64,000 bases of DNA, taken from assembly GCA_049602155.1 (NCBI GenBank), contig JBMYRH010000011.1, forward strand, positions 1 through 64,000, read 5' to 3'. This document shows, piece by piece, positions 1 to 8,748 of the stretch. Numbering within the stretch: the first letter of the stretch is position 1; each line of letters begins with the position of its first letter. The position numbers and the translations under genes are program-made. The stretch is from JBMYRH01 sp049602155. Lineage in GTDB: Bacteria; Myxococcota_A; UBA9042; PHBI01; JBMYRH01. The notes under the pieces are model-generated. The model saw only the letters and a program-made list of their open reading frames with translations. It searched no databases and was not told where the DNA came from.

Positions 1-3000
1 TGGATCCATGGGGCGTCGAGCCACACTCACTGTCGGCCAAGCCACCGTCGTCAATGATGCCATTGCAGTTCTGGTCAATGCCATCACAGTTCTCGACAGC
101 TCCTGGGTGAATCGTTGGCTCTGCGTCGTTGCAGTCCTGCCCCTGCGGTGCGGTGTAGAGGCCACTCGGTGCACACAGCACCAGCGAGTCAAACGAGTTG
201 CCCCAGCCGTCGCCATCGCTGTCTCGGTAGAAGGTCGCAGAGCCCACACCCGCAGCGTCATCCGCGATGCCTGAGCAATCATCGTCAANNNNNNNNNNTT
301 CACGCTGCTGTCGGTATCATTGCAGTCGCCTCCCCCACTCGGACACACGGTCGGTGAGCCGATCACTGGGATCGTCTGGTCACAGTAGCCATCTTGATCA
401 TCATCGCAGCCCTCATCCACACCGCCGATGCAGTTGTCGTCGACGTTGTTGCAGGCTTCAGCCATGCCCGGGTTGATGGTCGGGTTGAGATCATTGCAGT
501 CCCCGGGCCCGCCCAAGCACACGAGCGGCGCGCCCGAGTAAGGAAGCGTGGCGTCGCAGTAGCCATCTTTGTCGAGGTCACAGATCTCATCGATCCCCTC
601 GTTACAGTCGTTATCGATGCCGTCACAGCCCTCGAGGGCGCCTGGGAACACGGTTGGGTTCGAGTCATCGCAATCACCGGTCAGCAGCGCGGTGAAGTCC
701 CCTGTTGGTGCACAAAGGCACTCGTTGGCGAAGGCGCCAAAACCATCCCCATCACCATCGAAGAAGTAGGTCACGCAGCCCTGACCATCTGCCGCGTTCA
801 GGTCACCATCGCAGTTGTCATCGAAGGGCGTCGCGCAAGACTCGGTAGCCTCAGGGCTCACCGCTGCGTTGTTGTCGTTACAGTCCCCAGGGAGGAGCGC
901 GGTGTGATTGCCCGAGGCCGAGCAGAAGCACGCTGTGTCGTCAGCCACGCCCCAAGTGTCCAGGTCCATGTCGAGGTAGAAAGTCGTACAGCCGAGGGCG
1001 TCCGGATCACCCTCTGAGCCCGTGCAGTTGTTGTCGATCCCGTCGCCGCAGATCTCGAACTGACCGGGGTTGATACCTGCATCGGCGTCATTGCAATCAT
1101 TACCCTTCACCGCTGTGTAGCTGCCCTCCGGGAAGCACAGACAACGGGGACTTCCTGTCCCCCAGTTGTCTTCGTCACTGTCGAAGAAGTAATCGGTGCA
1201 GCCGATGGCGTTGTCCGTGCTCAAGAGGCCGTCGCAGTTATCATCTATACCGACCGTCAAGCACGACTCTAGGGCGTTGGGGTTGACCGCTGCGTCGTTG
1301 TCTTGGCAATCCAGGCCGTCAAGGCCCGTGAAGTCGCCCTCAGGGTAACACTGGCACTGGGTCTCAGCTGTGCCCGAGTCATCTCCGTCTTGATCTCGAT
1401 GAAAGAGCACACAGCCAGTCGCATCGACATCATTGGCCGTCCCGTTGCAGTCGTCATCGTCGAGCGTCGCGCAGAGCTCTTCGCCCCCGGGGTGAACGAG
1501 CAGGTTCAGGTCGTTGCAGTCCCCTCCCCCGTTCGGGCACGTCGCGCTCTCCACGAAGCTCAGACCGGCATCGCAGTAACCGTCGTCATCATCGTCACAG
1601 CCCTCGTCGATCCCCTCACCGCAGTTGTTGTCTTTGTTGTCGCAGATCTCAGGGATGCCCGGAGCGACCGTCCCGTCAAAGTCGTTACAATCCCCCCCAC
1701 CGTTCGGACACACCTGCGGCGTGCCATCGATGATGAACGCAGCGTCGCAGAAGCCATCGAGGTCATCATCGCAGCCTTCGTCGACGACCTCATCGCAGTC
1801 GTTATCCATCCCGTCACAGCGCTCAGGGAACCCAGGCGCAACCGCCGCGTTAGCATCCTGGCAATCGCCACCCACAGCCGTTTGGTGGAGGAAGTCTGGC
1901 TCGCAGAGGCACGCCTCCGTCCCATCCTGGCCAACCCCATCGTTGTCGCCGTCCAAGTAGAAGACAGTGCACCCATCGGCCCCCTCTTCATCAACCTTGC
2001 CGTCGCAGTTGTCATCGATGTCGTTACAGAGCTCTTCGCGGTGAGGGCCAATCAGCGGGTTCTCATCTTCGCAGTCCCCTTTCTCGGTCGTGTTGTAGAG
2101 CCCCTCTGGCTGACACAGGCACTGCTGATTGAAGACGGTGCCGAAGCCATCTTGGTCCGCGTCATAGAAGTACAGGGTGCAGCCGACATTCCCAGCCTCA
2201 TCCACGATGTCGTTGCAGTTGTCATCGATGTTGTTGCAGATCTCATCGGCGTCCGGATGAATCGCGCTGTTATCGTCCGCACAGTCGCCGGGGTACGGTG
2301 ACGTGTAGGGGAAGACCACCTCGCAGGTGCACACGAAGTCATCCGCCACACCGAACCCGTCTCCGTCCTCGTCGCGGTAGAAGTTGGTGCAGCCCCCTGC
2401 GGCGTCCTCGTCGGTCTCGCCATCGCAGTCATCATCCACCGCGTTGCAGAGCTCGACAGCCTCCGGATAGACCGACTTCGCCGTATCGTCACAGTCCTCA
2501 TCATCGCCCGCTGTGTAGTCACCGGAGGCTCCACATAGGCACTTCGAGTTGTCCGCGATACCAAAACCGTCGTCGTCGAAGTCGCGGTAGTAAATCTGAC
2601 AGTTACCTGCGTCCTCCTCATCCGTCTCGCCGTTGCAGTTCTCATCTAACGCCCCGTCACAGAGCTCAGGTGCCGCTGGGGAGACCCCCTCAAACGTGTC
2701 GTCGCAGTCGCCGCCCACGAGGGCGTCATAGGGTGACTGCGGCTGACAGGCGCAGAGGGTGTCGTCGTCGCGCCCGTAGTCATCATCATCGGCGTCGAAA
2801 AAGTAGACCGTGCAATCTGCAGCGCCTGGTTCGTCGATGCCGCCTCCGCAGTTGTCATCAATGCCATTGCAGAACTCGATCGCTCCAGTGAAGACAGCGG
2901 GGTTCACCGGGCCGCAATCACTCACGTTCGGATCACCGTCACCGTCAGCATCGTCGTCGCACACATCACCGATCTCATCTTCATCGAGATCGTTCTGATT

Positions 3001-4995
3001 CGGGTTCGAGTTCACGACACAGTTGTCGTCTTCGTTGAGGACCAGGTCGTTGTCGATGTCAGGGTCACAGAGGTCCCCGAGCCCGTCCGAGTCGAGGTCC
3101 TCCTGCCCAGGGTTCGGATCATCGACGCAGTTATCGTCAACATCGAGCACACCGTCGCCGTCCGCATCGAACGTGCACACGTCACCGACTCCATCACCGT
3201 CTGAGTCGAGTTGATCCGGGTTGTACTGCACGGGGCAGTTGTCTTCGTCATCAGGTACGAAATCTTGGTCGTCATCGTCGTCACAGGCGTCACCACCATC
3301 GTCGATGCCGTCCGTGTTCTTCTGCCCCACATTGAATACATCGGGGCAGTTATCGAGGTCGTTCGCGATGCCATCGCCGTCACGATCATCGTCGCAGACG
3401 TCACCGATCTCATCGCCATCGAGGTCCGCCTGGTCATTGTTCTTGTCGACCGGGCAGTTGTCAGCCTCGTCGCTCACGAGGTCGTCATCGTCATCAGGAT
3501 CGCAAGCGTCACCGCCATCTGGCGACTCGTCGGTGTTAAGCTGGTCGTTGTTGGGTGTCAGCGGACAATTATCGAGGCCATCGGTGACGTCATCGTTGTC
3601 ATCATCGTCGTCTGCGCAGTCCTTCTGACCATCACCGTCCGAGTCCAAAAAGCCCTCATCAGACTCACCGTTGCAGTTGTTGTCTTTGCCGTCGCAGACC
3701 TCGACGGCGAAAGCATTGACGACGGGGTCAAACGGTTCGCAGTCTTCTTCGTCCGCGACGAAGTCGTTGTCGTCGTCGAGGTCACAATCGTCACCCTGCC
3801 CGTCCAGGTCATTATCCGCCTGCTCTGGGTTCGGGACCTCTGGGCAATTGTCCGTGCCGTCGAGGATGCCGTCATCGTCATCGTCGATCTCGAGGCAGTC
3901 CGCTAGCCCATCGCCGTCTGCATCTCCGAAGCCATCATCGACGACGCCATCGCAGTCATTGTCTTTGCCGTCACAGGCCTCGATGGCGGGCACAGGCGCG
4001 TCACATACCGACTGCCCCTCCGCGCAATAACTCCCTCCGGTGCACGTCCCAAACTCGTTGGAGTTTTCACAGGGCTCCGAGAGGATAAACTCGTCAGTCT
4101 GCCCATCACAGTCGTCATCCAAGAGGTTGCAGAGTTCCTCGATGGGCGTCGCAGCATCACACTCAGTGAGCCCATCGACGCCACAGATCCGGACACCCTG
4201 GCATTGCCCGAAGTCGTTCTCCACGAAACACGGGGTCGAGAGGTTGGCGTCTACCGACTTGCCGTTACAGACGCAGTCCCCTGAGTCTGGCACGCATTGC
4301 TGCGAGACGAGTCCACCAGGCAACCCTACGTCCTGACAGGAATGACCGCCTGGACAGAGGCCGTTCACACCGCAATCAGCCCCGCAGAAGCTTCCGTTGG
4401 CGCCGAGGTCTAGACACAGGTCCGTATTGTCCGAGGCTTGACTCCCGCAGTCTGTGTGGGAGGCACAAGGCTGACAGAGCCCGACAAAGAGAGGCACGCA
4501 GATGAACTCGGGATCGCCACCTCCGGACACAATCGACTTGCACGCCCATCCGTCCGGGCACTCATTCGTGCACGTCTGCGAACAGACAAGCCCATCGTGC
4601 CCGTCCACGCAGTACCCCGAGTAGCAGTCTTCAGGGCTCTCACAGGGCGCCCCGACCGTACCGGGTGGAGGCCCTGCAGGTCCGGTCTCGACGTCCTCCT
4701 CGGCGCTGTCTGAGGCGACGTCCCCCGGTGCCTCAACGTCGGGCACCGCCTCGGGAGGCGCCGTCTCCTCGTCGACGGCATCCGGCACGAAGGCGACATC
4801 GTCAAGGATGACATCACTCTGCCACTCCGAGACGTCCGGGCTAGAGACGTCCGTGGTCCCAAAGTTCGGATCTGTGTCCGCGCCGACGGTCGACGAAGGT
4901 GACTGCACCTCGCTGCCACCGCAGCCGGTAAGAAGCGCCAACCCCGCCAGCACCGCGGGGACGAGACACCTGCCTGGTAGACCGGTCGCGCTCAT
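1..4995 (-). CDS. Giant lipoprotein with TSP3 and MopE-type calcium/metal-binding repeats (3' end outside window)
   Basis: The gene starts at ATG 4995 and runs off the window; an assembly gap lies at 289-298. Residues 1-25 are a lipoprotein signal ending in the lipobox LLTGC (Cys25), so the protein should be anchored to a membrane, probably facing outward. A Ser/Asp/Glu/Pro-rich linker follows, then a Cys-rich module (about 105-330). Around residues 355-660 there are thrombospondin type 3-like units (DxDxDGxxDxxDNCP), and then many MopE-type units (CDGxDNDCDGxxDEG followed by YxDxDGDGxG). I count about 18 such Cys/Asp motifs. These Asp-rich loops are known to bind calcium or copper in related families. 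About 1565 codons lie upstream of the gap and 95 after it. No anchoring or secretion-sorting domain is visible at the truncated end. Function beyond a surface or adhesion role is unknown. Confidence 0.85.
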   Translation of the reverse strand, partial: MSATGLPGRCLVPAVLAGLALLTGCGGSEVQSPSSTVGADTDPNFGTTDVSSPDVSEWQSDVILDDVAFVPDAVDEETAPPEAVPDVEAPGDVASDSAEEDVETGPAGPPPGTVGAPCESPEDCYSGYCVDGHDGLVCSQTCTNECPDGWACKSIVSGGGDPEFICVPLFVGLCQPCASHTDCGSQASDNTDLCLDLGANGSFCGADCGVNGLCPGGHSCQDVGLPGGLVSQQCVPDSGDCVCNGKSVDANLSTPCFVENDFGQCQGVRICGVDGLTECDAATPIEELCNLLDDDCDGQTDEFILSEPCENSNEFGTCTGGSYCAEGQSVCDAPVPAIEACDGKDNDCDGVVDDGFGDADGDGLADCLEIDDDDDGILDGTDNCPEVPNPEQADNDLDGQGDDCDLDDDNDFVADEEDCEPFDPVVNAFAVEVCDGKDNNCNGESDEGFLDSDGDGQKDCADDDDDNDDVTDGLDNCPLTPNNDQLNTDESPDGGDACDPDDDDDLVSDEADNCPVDKNNDQADLDGDEIGDVCDDDRDGDGIANDLDNCPDVFNVGQKNTDGIDDGGDACDDDDDQDFVPDDEDNCPVQYNPDQLDSDGDGVGDVCTFDADGDGVLDVDDNCVDDPNPGQEDLDSDGLGDLCDPDIDNDLVLNEDDNCVVNSNPNQNDLDEDEIGDVCDDDADGDGDPNVSDCGPVNPAVFTGAIEFCNGIDDNCGGGIDEPGAADCTVYFFDADDDDYGRDDDTLCACQPQSPYDALVGGDCDDTFEGVSPAAPELCDGALDENCNGETDEEDAGNCQIYYRDFDDDGFGIADNSKCLCGASGDYTAGDDEDCDDTAKSVYPEAVELCNAVDDDCDGETDEDAAGGCTNFYRDEDGDGFGVADDFVCTCEVVFPYTSPYPGDCADDNSAIHPDADEICNNIDDNCNDIVDEAGNVGCTLYFYDADQDGFGTVFNQQCLCQPEGLYNTTEKGDCEDENPLIGPHREELCNDIDDNCDGKVDEEGADGCTVFYLDGDNDGVGQDGTEACLCEPDFLHQTAVGGDCQDANAAVAPGFPERCDGMDNDCDEVVDEGCDDDLDGFCDAAFIIDGTPQVCPNGGGDCNDFDGTVAPGIPEICDNKDNNCGEGIDEGCDDDDDGYCDAGLSFVESATCPNGGGDCNDLNLLVHPGGEELCATLDDDDCNGTANDVDATGCVLFHRDQDGDDSGTAETQCQCYPEGDFTGLDGLDCQDNDAAVNPNALESCLTVGIDDNCDGLLSTDNAIGCTDYFFDSDEDNWGTGSPRCLCFPEGSYTAVKGNDCNDADAGINPGQFEICGDGIDNNCTGSEGDPDALGCTTFYLDMDLDTWGVADDTACFCSASGNHTALLPGDCNDNNAAVSPEATESCATPFDDNCDGDLNAADGQGCVTYFFDGDGDGFGAFANECLCAPTGDFTALLTGDCDDSNPTVFPGALEGCDGIDNDCNEGIDEICDLDKDGYCDATLPYSGAPLVCLGGPGDCNDLNPTINPGMAEACNNVDDNCIGGVDEGCDDDQDGYCDQTIPVIGSPTVCPSGGGDCNDTDSSVXXXXLTMIAQASRMTLRVWALRPSTETAMATAGATRLTRWCCVHRVASTPHRRGRTATTQSQRFTQELSRTVMALTRTAMASLTTVAWPTVSVARRPMDP
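289..298. other. Assembly gap (10 N) inside the MopE-repeat gene
   Basis: Ten Ns interrupt the repeat lipoprotein gene. The reading frame before the gap (codons on the minus strand ending at 301) and after it (starting at 286) do not match across exactly ten bases, so the gap is probably a placeholder. The repeat register on both sides suggests one partly missing repeat (see findings). Confidence 0.95.
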
Positions 4996-5210
4996 CTGCA
5001 CTCGCCCTGGCCCACGACTTCGCTCTCGTCGAACATCTGACACGCCCCCTGTGACGACCGGTAGCATACTCGCGCGAGTACGCTCGCGACAACTCTCCAG
5101 CCCGGATCCCTGACACAACCATGATGACCGCTCGGAGTTCGGACCGCAGCTTACAAATCCTGTAACCTCTTCAGTGAACCGGCGCGGTACACCCGGGCGC
5201 GCGTTTCACG

Positions 5211-5216
5211 TATACT
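5211..5216 (+). promoter_or_regulatory. Possible -10 element (TATACT) for the 5265 lipoprotein
   Basis: TATACT within CGTATACT lies 49 bases before the ATG at 5265. The same CGTATACT octamer occurs at 49101-49108 before the RCC1 lipoprotein gene. No good -35 hexamer is visible at either site, so the assignment is weak. The rest of the 4996-5264 intergenic region shows no gene. Confidence 0.35.
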
Positions 5217-5264
5217 CCCGACGTTCAAAAGGCGCGCTCCCCAGCGACGAGGAGAGACCCCAAA

Positions 5265-6467
5265 ATGACCCGCCGACTGCCACTACTGCTCATGGCTACC
5301 CTGGTGCCCGCACTGTTCACCTCAGCCTGTGGCGCGGATGGACCGGTCGTGGCCGACTCCTACGCCCAGACGGCCGAGGCGCATACGAGCGCCAGACAGC
5401 TACAATGCGCTTGCCTCATCACTAAGGGTGAATACGTCTCGGAGGCCGAGTGCCTCGCGGAGCGCGACATGAAACCCTCTGCCGAGTGGCAAGCCTGTGC
5501 GGAGAACGCCGTCATCGAAGGTGGGTATTCAGACGCCATGCTCTGCTACGCGGACAAGCTCAACGAAGCAGCCTCCTGTGTCGAAGAGGCTGATTGCGAA
5601 AGTGGGACATACTCCCTCTCCGTCGCGGCGTGCTTCTCTGCGGCTGATAATGCGGCTTTAAACACCTGCGTATCGTTTCAAGCAGCACAGGACGCGATCG
5701 CGCTTGCCTGCGACAGCGCGGCGCCTACGACAGAGGGGACCGCAGCCGGCTCACTGCCTCTCGGAGCGCTCTGCCTCGACGATGTCGACTGCATCAGCGG
5801 AGAGTGTCTTGAGAGTGAATACGGCGCCCCCTTTTGCACACGCAGCTGCGACGAACCCCAAGTGGACTGCCCAGCGGGGGATGACGCGGGGATTGGGGAG
5901 GCGCTTTGCGTCTCTTTCGCCGAGGATCAGCTGCCCTTCCCTGAGCTCGTTGATAACTTCGACGGCGAGATGGACACCTTCTGTGTGCCGCGCTGCCAGG
6001 ACGTGAAGGGCTGCCAGGAGGGCAACGAGAGCTGGGAGACCTGCACGAGCCCTAAATACAAGGGCAATGTGATCTACCCGGGCCTCGGGACCGGTGGCAA
6101 CATCTGTCAATCTCCGTCACATCACGGCAAGGACCCCGTCGATCCCAGCTCCTGCAATTACGAGAAGACGATCGGCAGCTTCGGCGGTGAAGCCAGCCTC
6201 TGTGGCTTCTATTGCGACTTCCTTGAGACCTGCTTCTTCGTCGAGACTGGCACCTACCCGGAGGGCTGTTGCGAGTGGGGCTGCTTCAGTCGAATGGTCC
6301 CTGAGGGCGACGAGGTCAATGACGCTTGGTACGACGAAGTGAAGTGCTTCATCGATGATCACAACGCGTGGCCAGCCGTCGGGGTAGACAACAGCTGTAA
6401 TCACCCACCAAAGGCCTGTGGCGGGCCCCCCGAAGATCCGACGCATCCAGCCGCGGTGCCTCTCTAA
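5265..6467 (+). CDS. Cys-rich lipoprotein of unknown function
   Basis: 400 residues starting at ATG 5265, with AGGAG about 10 bases upstream. The N-terminus is a lipoprotein signal with lipobox FTSAC (Cys22). The rest is rich in cysteines, probably disulfide-bonded outside the cytoplasm. Around residues 165-205 it carries a DCISGEC...PFCTRSCD...DCPAG pattern. The two giant repeat lipoproteins (start of window and 49162) have the same pattern near their N-termini. I recognise no enzymatic domain. It sits divergent from the MopE-repeat gene and is convergent with the LysM endopeptidase. Probably a surface or periplasmic lipoprotein of the same secreted set; function unknown. Confidence 0.75.
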   Translation: MTRRLPLLLMATLVPALFTSACGADGPVVADSYAQTAEAHTSARQLQCACLITKGEYVSEAECLAERDMKPSAEWQACAENAVIEGGYSDAMLCYADKLNEAASCVEEADCESGTYSLSVAACFSAADNAALNTCVSFQAAQDAIALACDSAAPTTEGTAAGSLPLGALCLDDVDCISGECLESEYGAPFCTRSCDEPQVDCPAGDDAGIGEALCVSFAEDQLPFPELVDNFDGEMDTFCVPRCQDVKGCQEGNESWETCTSPKYKGNVIYPGLGTGGNICQSPSHHGKDPVDPSSCNYEKTIGSFGGEASLCGFYCDFLETCFFVETGTYPEGCCEWGCFSRMVPEGDEVNDAWYDEVKCFIDDHNAWPAVGVDNSCNHPPKACGGPPEDPTHPAAVPL

Positions 6468-6491
6468 CGTCGACAGCGCAAGGCACGGTGT

Positions 6492-7622
6492 CTAGAAGCG
6501 GAACACCTTGTCGCCCGACTCCTCTTTGCAGTCAGTGTCACCGGCGTCGCACGCGAACCGCACATGGATGTGGGTGTCGTGAAGTGGGGCGTGACGAATC
6601 AGTGCTTTCCGATTCCCGCGCTCAGCAAAGAGTCGTTTAGCGAGCACGTCTGAGATGCGCTTCTTCGCGACAAGGTGCTTCGCCATGGCCTTCTGGATGC
6701 CCTTGTCCATGTAGACGCGGACGACCCGGTAATCGCGGACGAGGCACTCGAGCAGGTCCCAGTTCTTGTTGTGGTCGACGTTCTTGGGCCCGACGCGATG
6801 CATCGTCACGTTCTGGACGTTGCCCCCGAGGTAATATCCGATGTCGGCGTCGCGCCCAGATTGATGACTCTGATGGGGCGGAAAACGCCCTCCAGTGGGT
6901 CGAGAGATGTCACCCACGAGGATATCGGCGGTCCCGGGGTGCTTCGCGACGACCTTCTTCACACAGGCCTTGATCGCCTTGCTGACCGACGGCATCCCAT
7001 ACGCGTTCTTCGGGAAGCGGAGACGGTAACCCTTCCCCGTACCGAGGTACGTCGCGTGAGAGACACGGCCAGAGGTTGGGCGCCCTTTAGAGCGCGCTGA
7101 GGGGCGCTCACCGGTCTTCCGATAGGCCAACACGTCTCCGGCCTTGATCACCTTGCCGGACAGCTTGTTCCAGCGCATGAGGTCCTCGATGGAGACCTTG
7201 AGGCGCTTCGAAACCTTGCCGAGGGTGTCACCACGCTTGATGTCGTAATACCCCTCCCATTGCGGCCCCGCAGGCGTGTGACTCACAGGCGGAACGTAGC
7301 CGGCGTCCGTGTGTACGCGGAGCATATCCCCGATCTTGATCAGGTCGTCTTTACCGATTCGACCCTTATTCCAGGACCGCAGGTCTTCGACGGTCACCCC
7401 ATGCCGCGCAGCGATGCGCAACAAGGTGTCACCACCCTTCACCATCACTTCCACGCGCTTCGAGGGGGCCTCGTTTGCGCGCACATCTCCGCCGACACTG
7501 ACTGCCGAGATAGTCAGTGCCACAAAGAGAGCTAGGTAACTGGCGTGGAGGCAACGCAATGAATTCACCGCGCGTGTGGTTTCATGGTGCGAGGGTGGTG
7601 TCAAGTGTCTGTCTGGTTCCAT
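6492..7622 (-). CDS. LysM-LysM-peptidase M74 (MepA-like) murein endopeptidase
   Basis: 376 residues with an N-terminal hydrophobic segment (about 28-45) that is a likely signal peptide. Two LysM peptidoglycan-binding domains follow (about 58-103 and 125-167). The C-terminal half matches penicillin-insensitive murein endopeptidases of family M74: HQSHQSGRDADIG near residue 250 and HDTHIHVRF near residue 350 supply the His and Asp zinc ligands expected from E. coli MepA. Known MepA enzymes cut D-Ala-mDAP cross-links. E. coli MepA lacks LysM domains, so these give extra wall targeting. The start could lie later, at an internal codon just before the hydrophobic stretch. Role inferred: wall remodelling or attack on other cells' walls. 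Confidence 0.85.
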   Translation of the reverse strand: MEPDRHLTPPSHHETTRAVNSLRCLHASYLALFVALTISAVSVGGDVRANEAPSKRVEVMVKGGDTLLRIAARHGVTVEDLRSWNKGRIGKDDLIKIGDMLRVHTDAGYVPPVSHTPAGPQWEGYYDIKRGDTLGKVSKRLKVSIEDLMRWNKLSGKVIKAGDVLAYRKTGERPSARSKGRPTSGRVSHATYLGTGKGYRLRFPKNAYGMPSVSKAIKACVKKVVAKHPGTADILVGDISRPTGGRFPPHQSHQSGRDADIGYYLGGNVQNVTMHRVGPKNVDHNKNWDLLECLVRDYRVVRVYMDKGIQKAMAKHLVAKKRISDVLAKRLFAERGNRKALIRHAPLHDTHIHVRFACDAGDTDCKEESGDKVFRF

Positions 7623-7648
7623 AGGTGCGCAACTTCTTACTCAGTGCC

Positions 7649-7662
7649 TGACAGGCGTGTCA
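7649..7662. promoter_or_regulatory. Small dyad TGACA-N4-TGTCA upstream of the LysM endopeptidase
   Basis: A perfect 5+5 inverted repeat lies 27 bases before the minus-strand start at 7622. It may be an operator, but short dyads arise by chance and no regulator is identified. Confidence 0.25.
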
Positions 7663-7738
7663 CAAAAAGGGCCATCCAATGAAAGCATCGACGGCCCTAA
7701 GGCCCTGATATTCAAACCAACTCTGAATTACGAAAACC

Positions 7739-7754
7739 TGGCACACGGTTTGCT
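7739..7754 (+). promoter_or_regulatory. Sigma-54 (-24/-12) promoter candidate
   Basis: TGGCACACGGTTTGCT matches the sigma-54 consensus TGGCACG-N4-TTGCW with one mismatch and the exact GG-to-GC spacing. It points rightward, toward the trmH-glpX run, with expected transcription start near 7765. It is in the only sizeable intergenic stretch here (7623-7930), which otherwise holds no convincing gene. Confidence 0.55.
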
Positions 7755-7930
7755 TTCTAAACGGGTGCGTGTGGCGCCCCATCGTCACTTCGGTAGCGCT
7801 GGGGCGTTTTCATGAGTTCCTCCTCCGAAGGCGGTACCCTGGACTTTGACGGTAGACCAGGGTTTCCGCCTTCAGTTTATGCGGGGCGCCACATCGCCTA
7901 TGCTTGAGCGATGGCGATTGAGAACCCCAC

Positions 7931-8716
7931 GTGACCCGGCTCGGACGACGCGCATCGGATCCTCTGCTCTCGACCGAGGCGCAGGCCCTACCGAGTGGCC
8001 CTCCCCTATCCTTGGAGCGCGGGGGGCGTGTGACCGAATTGCTGAGCCCATTTGTGCTCCCTGAGCGGCTGGAGCGCTTGCGAGAGGTGGTACGGAACCG
8101 CACGAGGCGCCTCACCCTCTTGCTCGAAGAGGTCCACGACGCACACAACATCGCGGCGTGCATCCGCACCTGCGAGGCCTTCGGGCTGCTGGAGTTGCAC
8201 CTCATACCGTCGACCGACAAGCCCCTCAAGATGTCCCGCCTGGTGGCGAGCGGCGCCGATCGATGGTTGACCCTCCACATCCACAACGATCTCGACTCAG
8301 CCCAGCGCGTCATCAAGGAACGAGGTTATCGCCTGGCCGTGACCGATCCGCGGGAGGGTCCGGGCCTCCACACGCCGTCCGCCATCCCACTCCAAGCCCC
8401 AGTGTGCCTCGCGTTTGGCAACGAGAAGGACGGCGTCAGCGAGGCGCTCTTAAAGGCAGCCGAGTTGAGACTCCACGTCCCGATGGCTGGCTTCGTCGAG
8501 TCACTCAACATCTCGGTGGCCGTGGCGATCTCAGTGGCGCGAATTCGAGAACGCCTCGAAGAAAATACGGACGGCAACTGGCGCCTCTCCGACGGCGAAC
8601 AAGCCGTGCTGCTCGACCAATGGATCCTCGACGATGTCCCTCACGCGCACGCCATCTTGGAAGAGATCGCGAAGCGGCAACAGAGCGCCTTGTACCGCGA
8701 AGACGGGTCTGTTTAG
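7931..8716 (+). CDS. trmH: TrmH-family (SpoU) tRNA/rRNA 2'-O-ribose methyltransferase
   Basis: SPOUT methyltransferase that transfers methyl from SAM to a ribose 2'-OH; closest by motif to TrmH, which makes Gm18 in tRNA. The three SPOUT motifs are present: HNIAACIRT (Asn/Arg), the SAM loop AFGNEKDGVS, and VESLNISVAVAI. The open frame begins at GTG 7931. Family alignment favours the internal GTG at 8030, which leaves about 40 residues before the HN motif, closer to the roughly 30 in E. coli TrmH; GGAG lies 12 bases upstream of it. First gene of a run of same-strand genes through psd. The exact RNA target cannot be settled from sequence alone. Confidence 0.85.
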   Translation: MTRLGRRASDPLLSTEAQALPSGPPLSLERGGRVTELLSPFVLPERLERLREVVRNRTRRLTLLLEEVHDAHNIAACIRTCEAFGLLELHLIPSTDKPLKMSRLVASGADRWLTLHIHNDLDSAQRVIKERGYRLAVTDPREGPGLHTPSAIPLQAPVCLAFGNEKDGVSEALLKAAELRLHVPMAGFVESLNISVAVAISVARIRERLEENTDGNWRLSDGEQAVLLDQWILDDVPHAHAILEEIAKRQQSALYREDGSV

Positions 8717-8748
8717 ATACGCCCACGTCGGCGGATCTGGAGGGCCCG

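Noticed and set aside
394..2301. Long plus-strand frames opposite the MopE gene (207 and 332 residues), rich in Val/Ile/Ala.
   Set aside because: They mirror the Asp/Cys repeat codons of the real minus-strand gene and have no ribosome sites or recognisable domains.
7812..7907. A 31-codon frame (MSSSSEGGTLDF) downstream of the sigma-54-like promoter.
   Set aside because: No clear ribosome site, no similarity seen, and it could be chance; kept only as a possibility that the promoter drives a small transcript.
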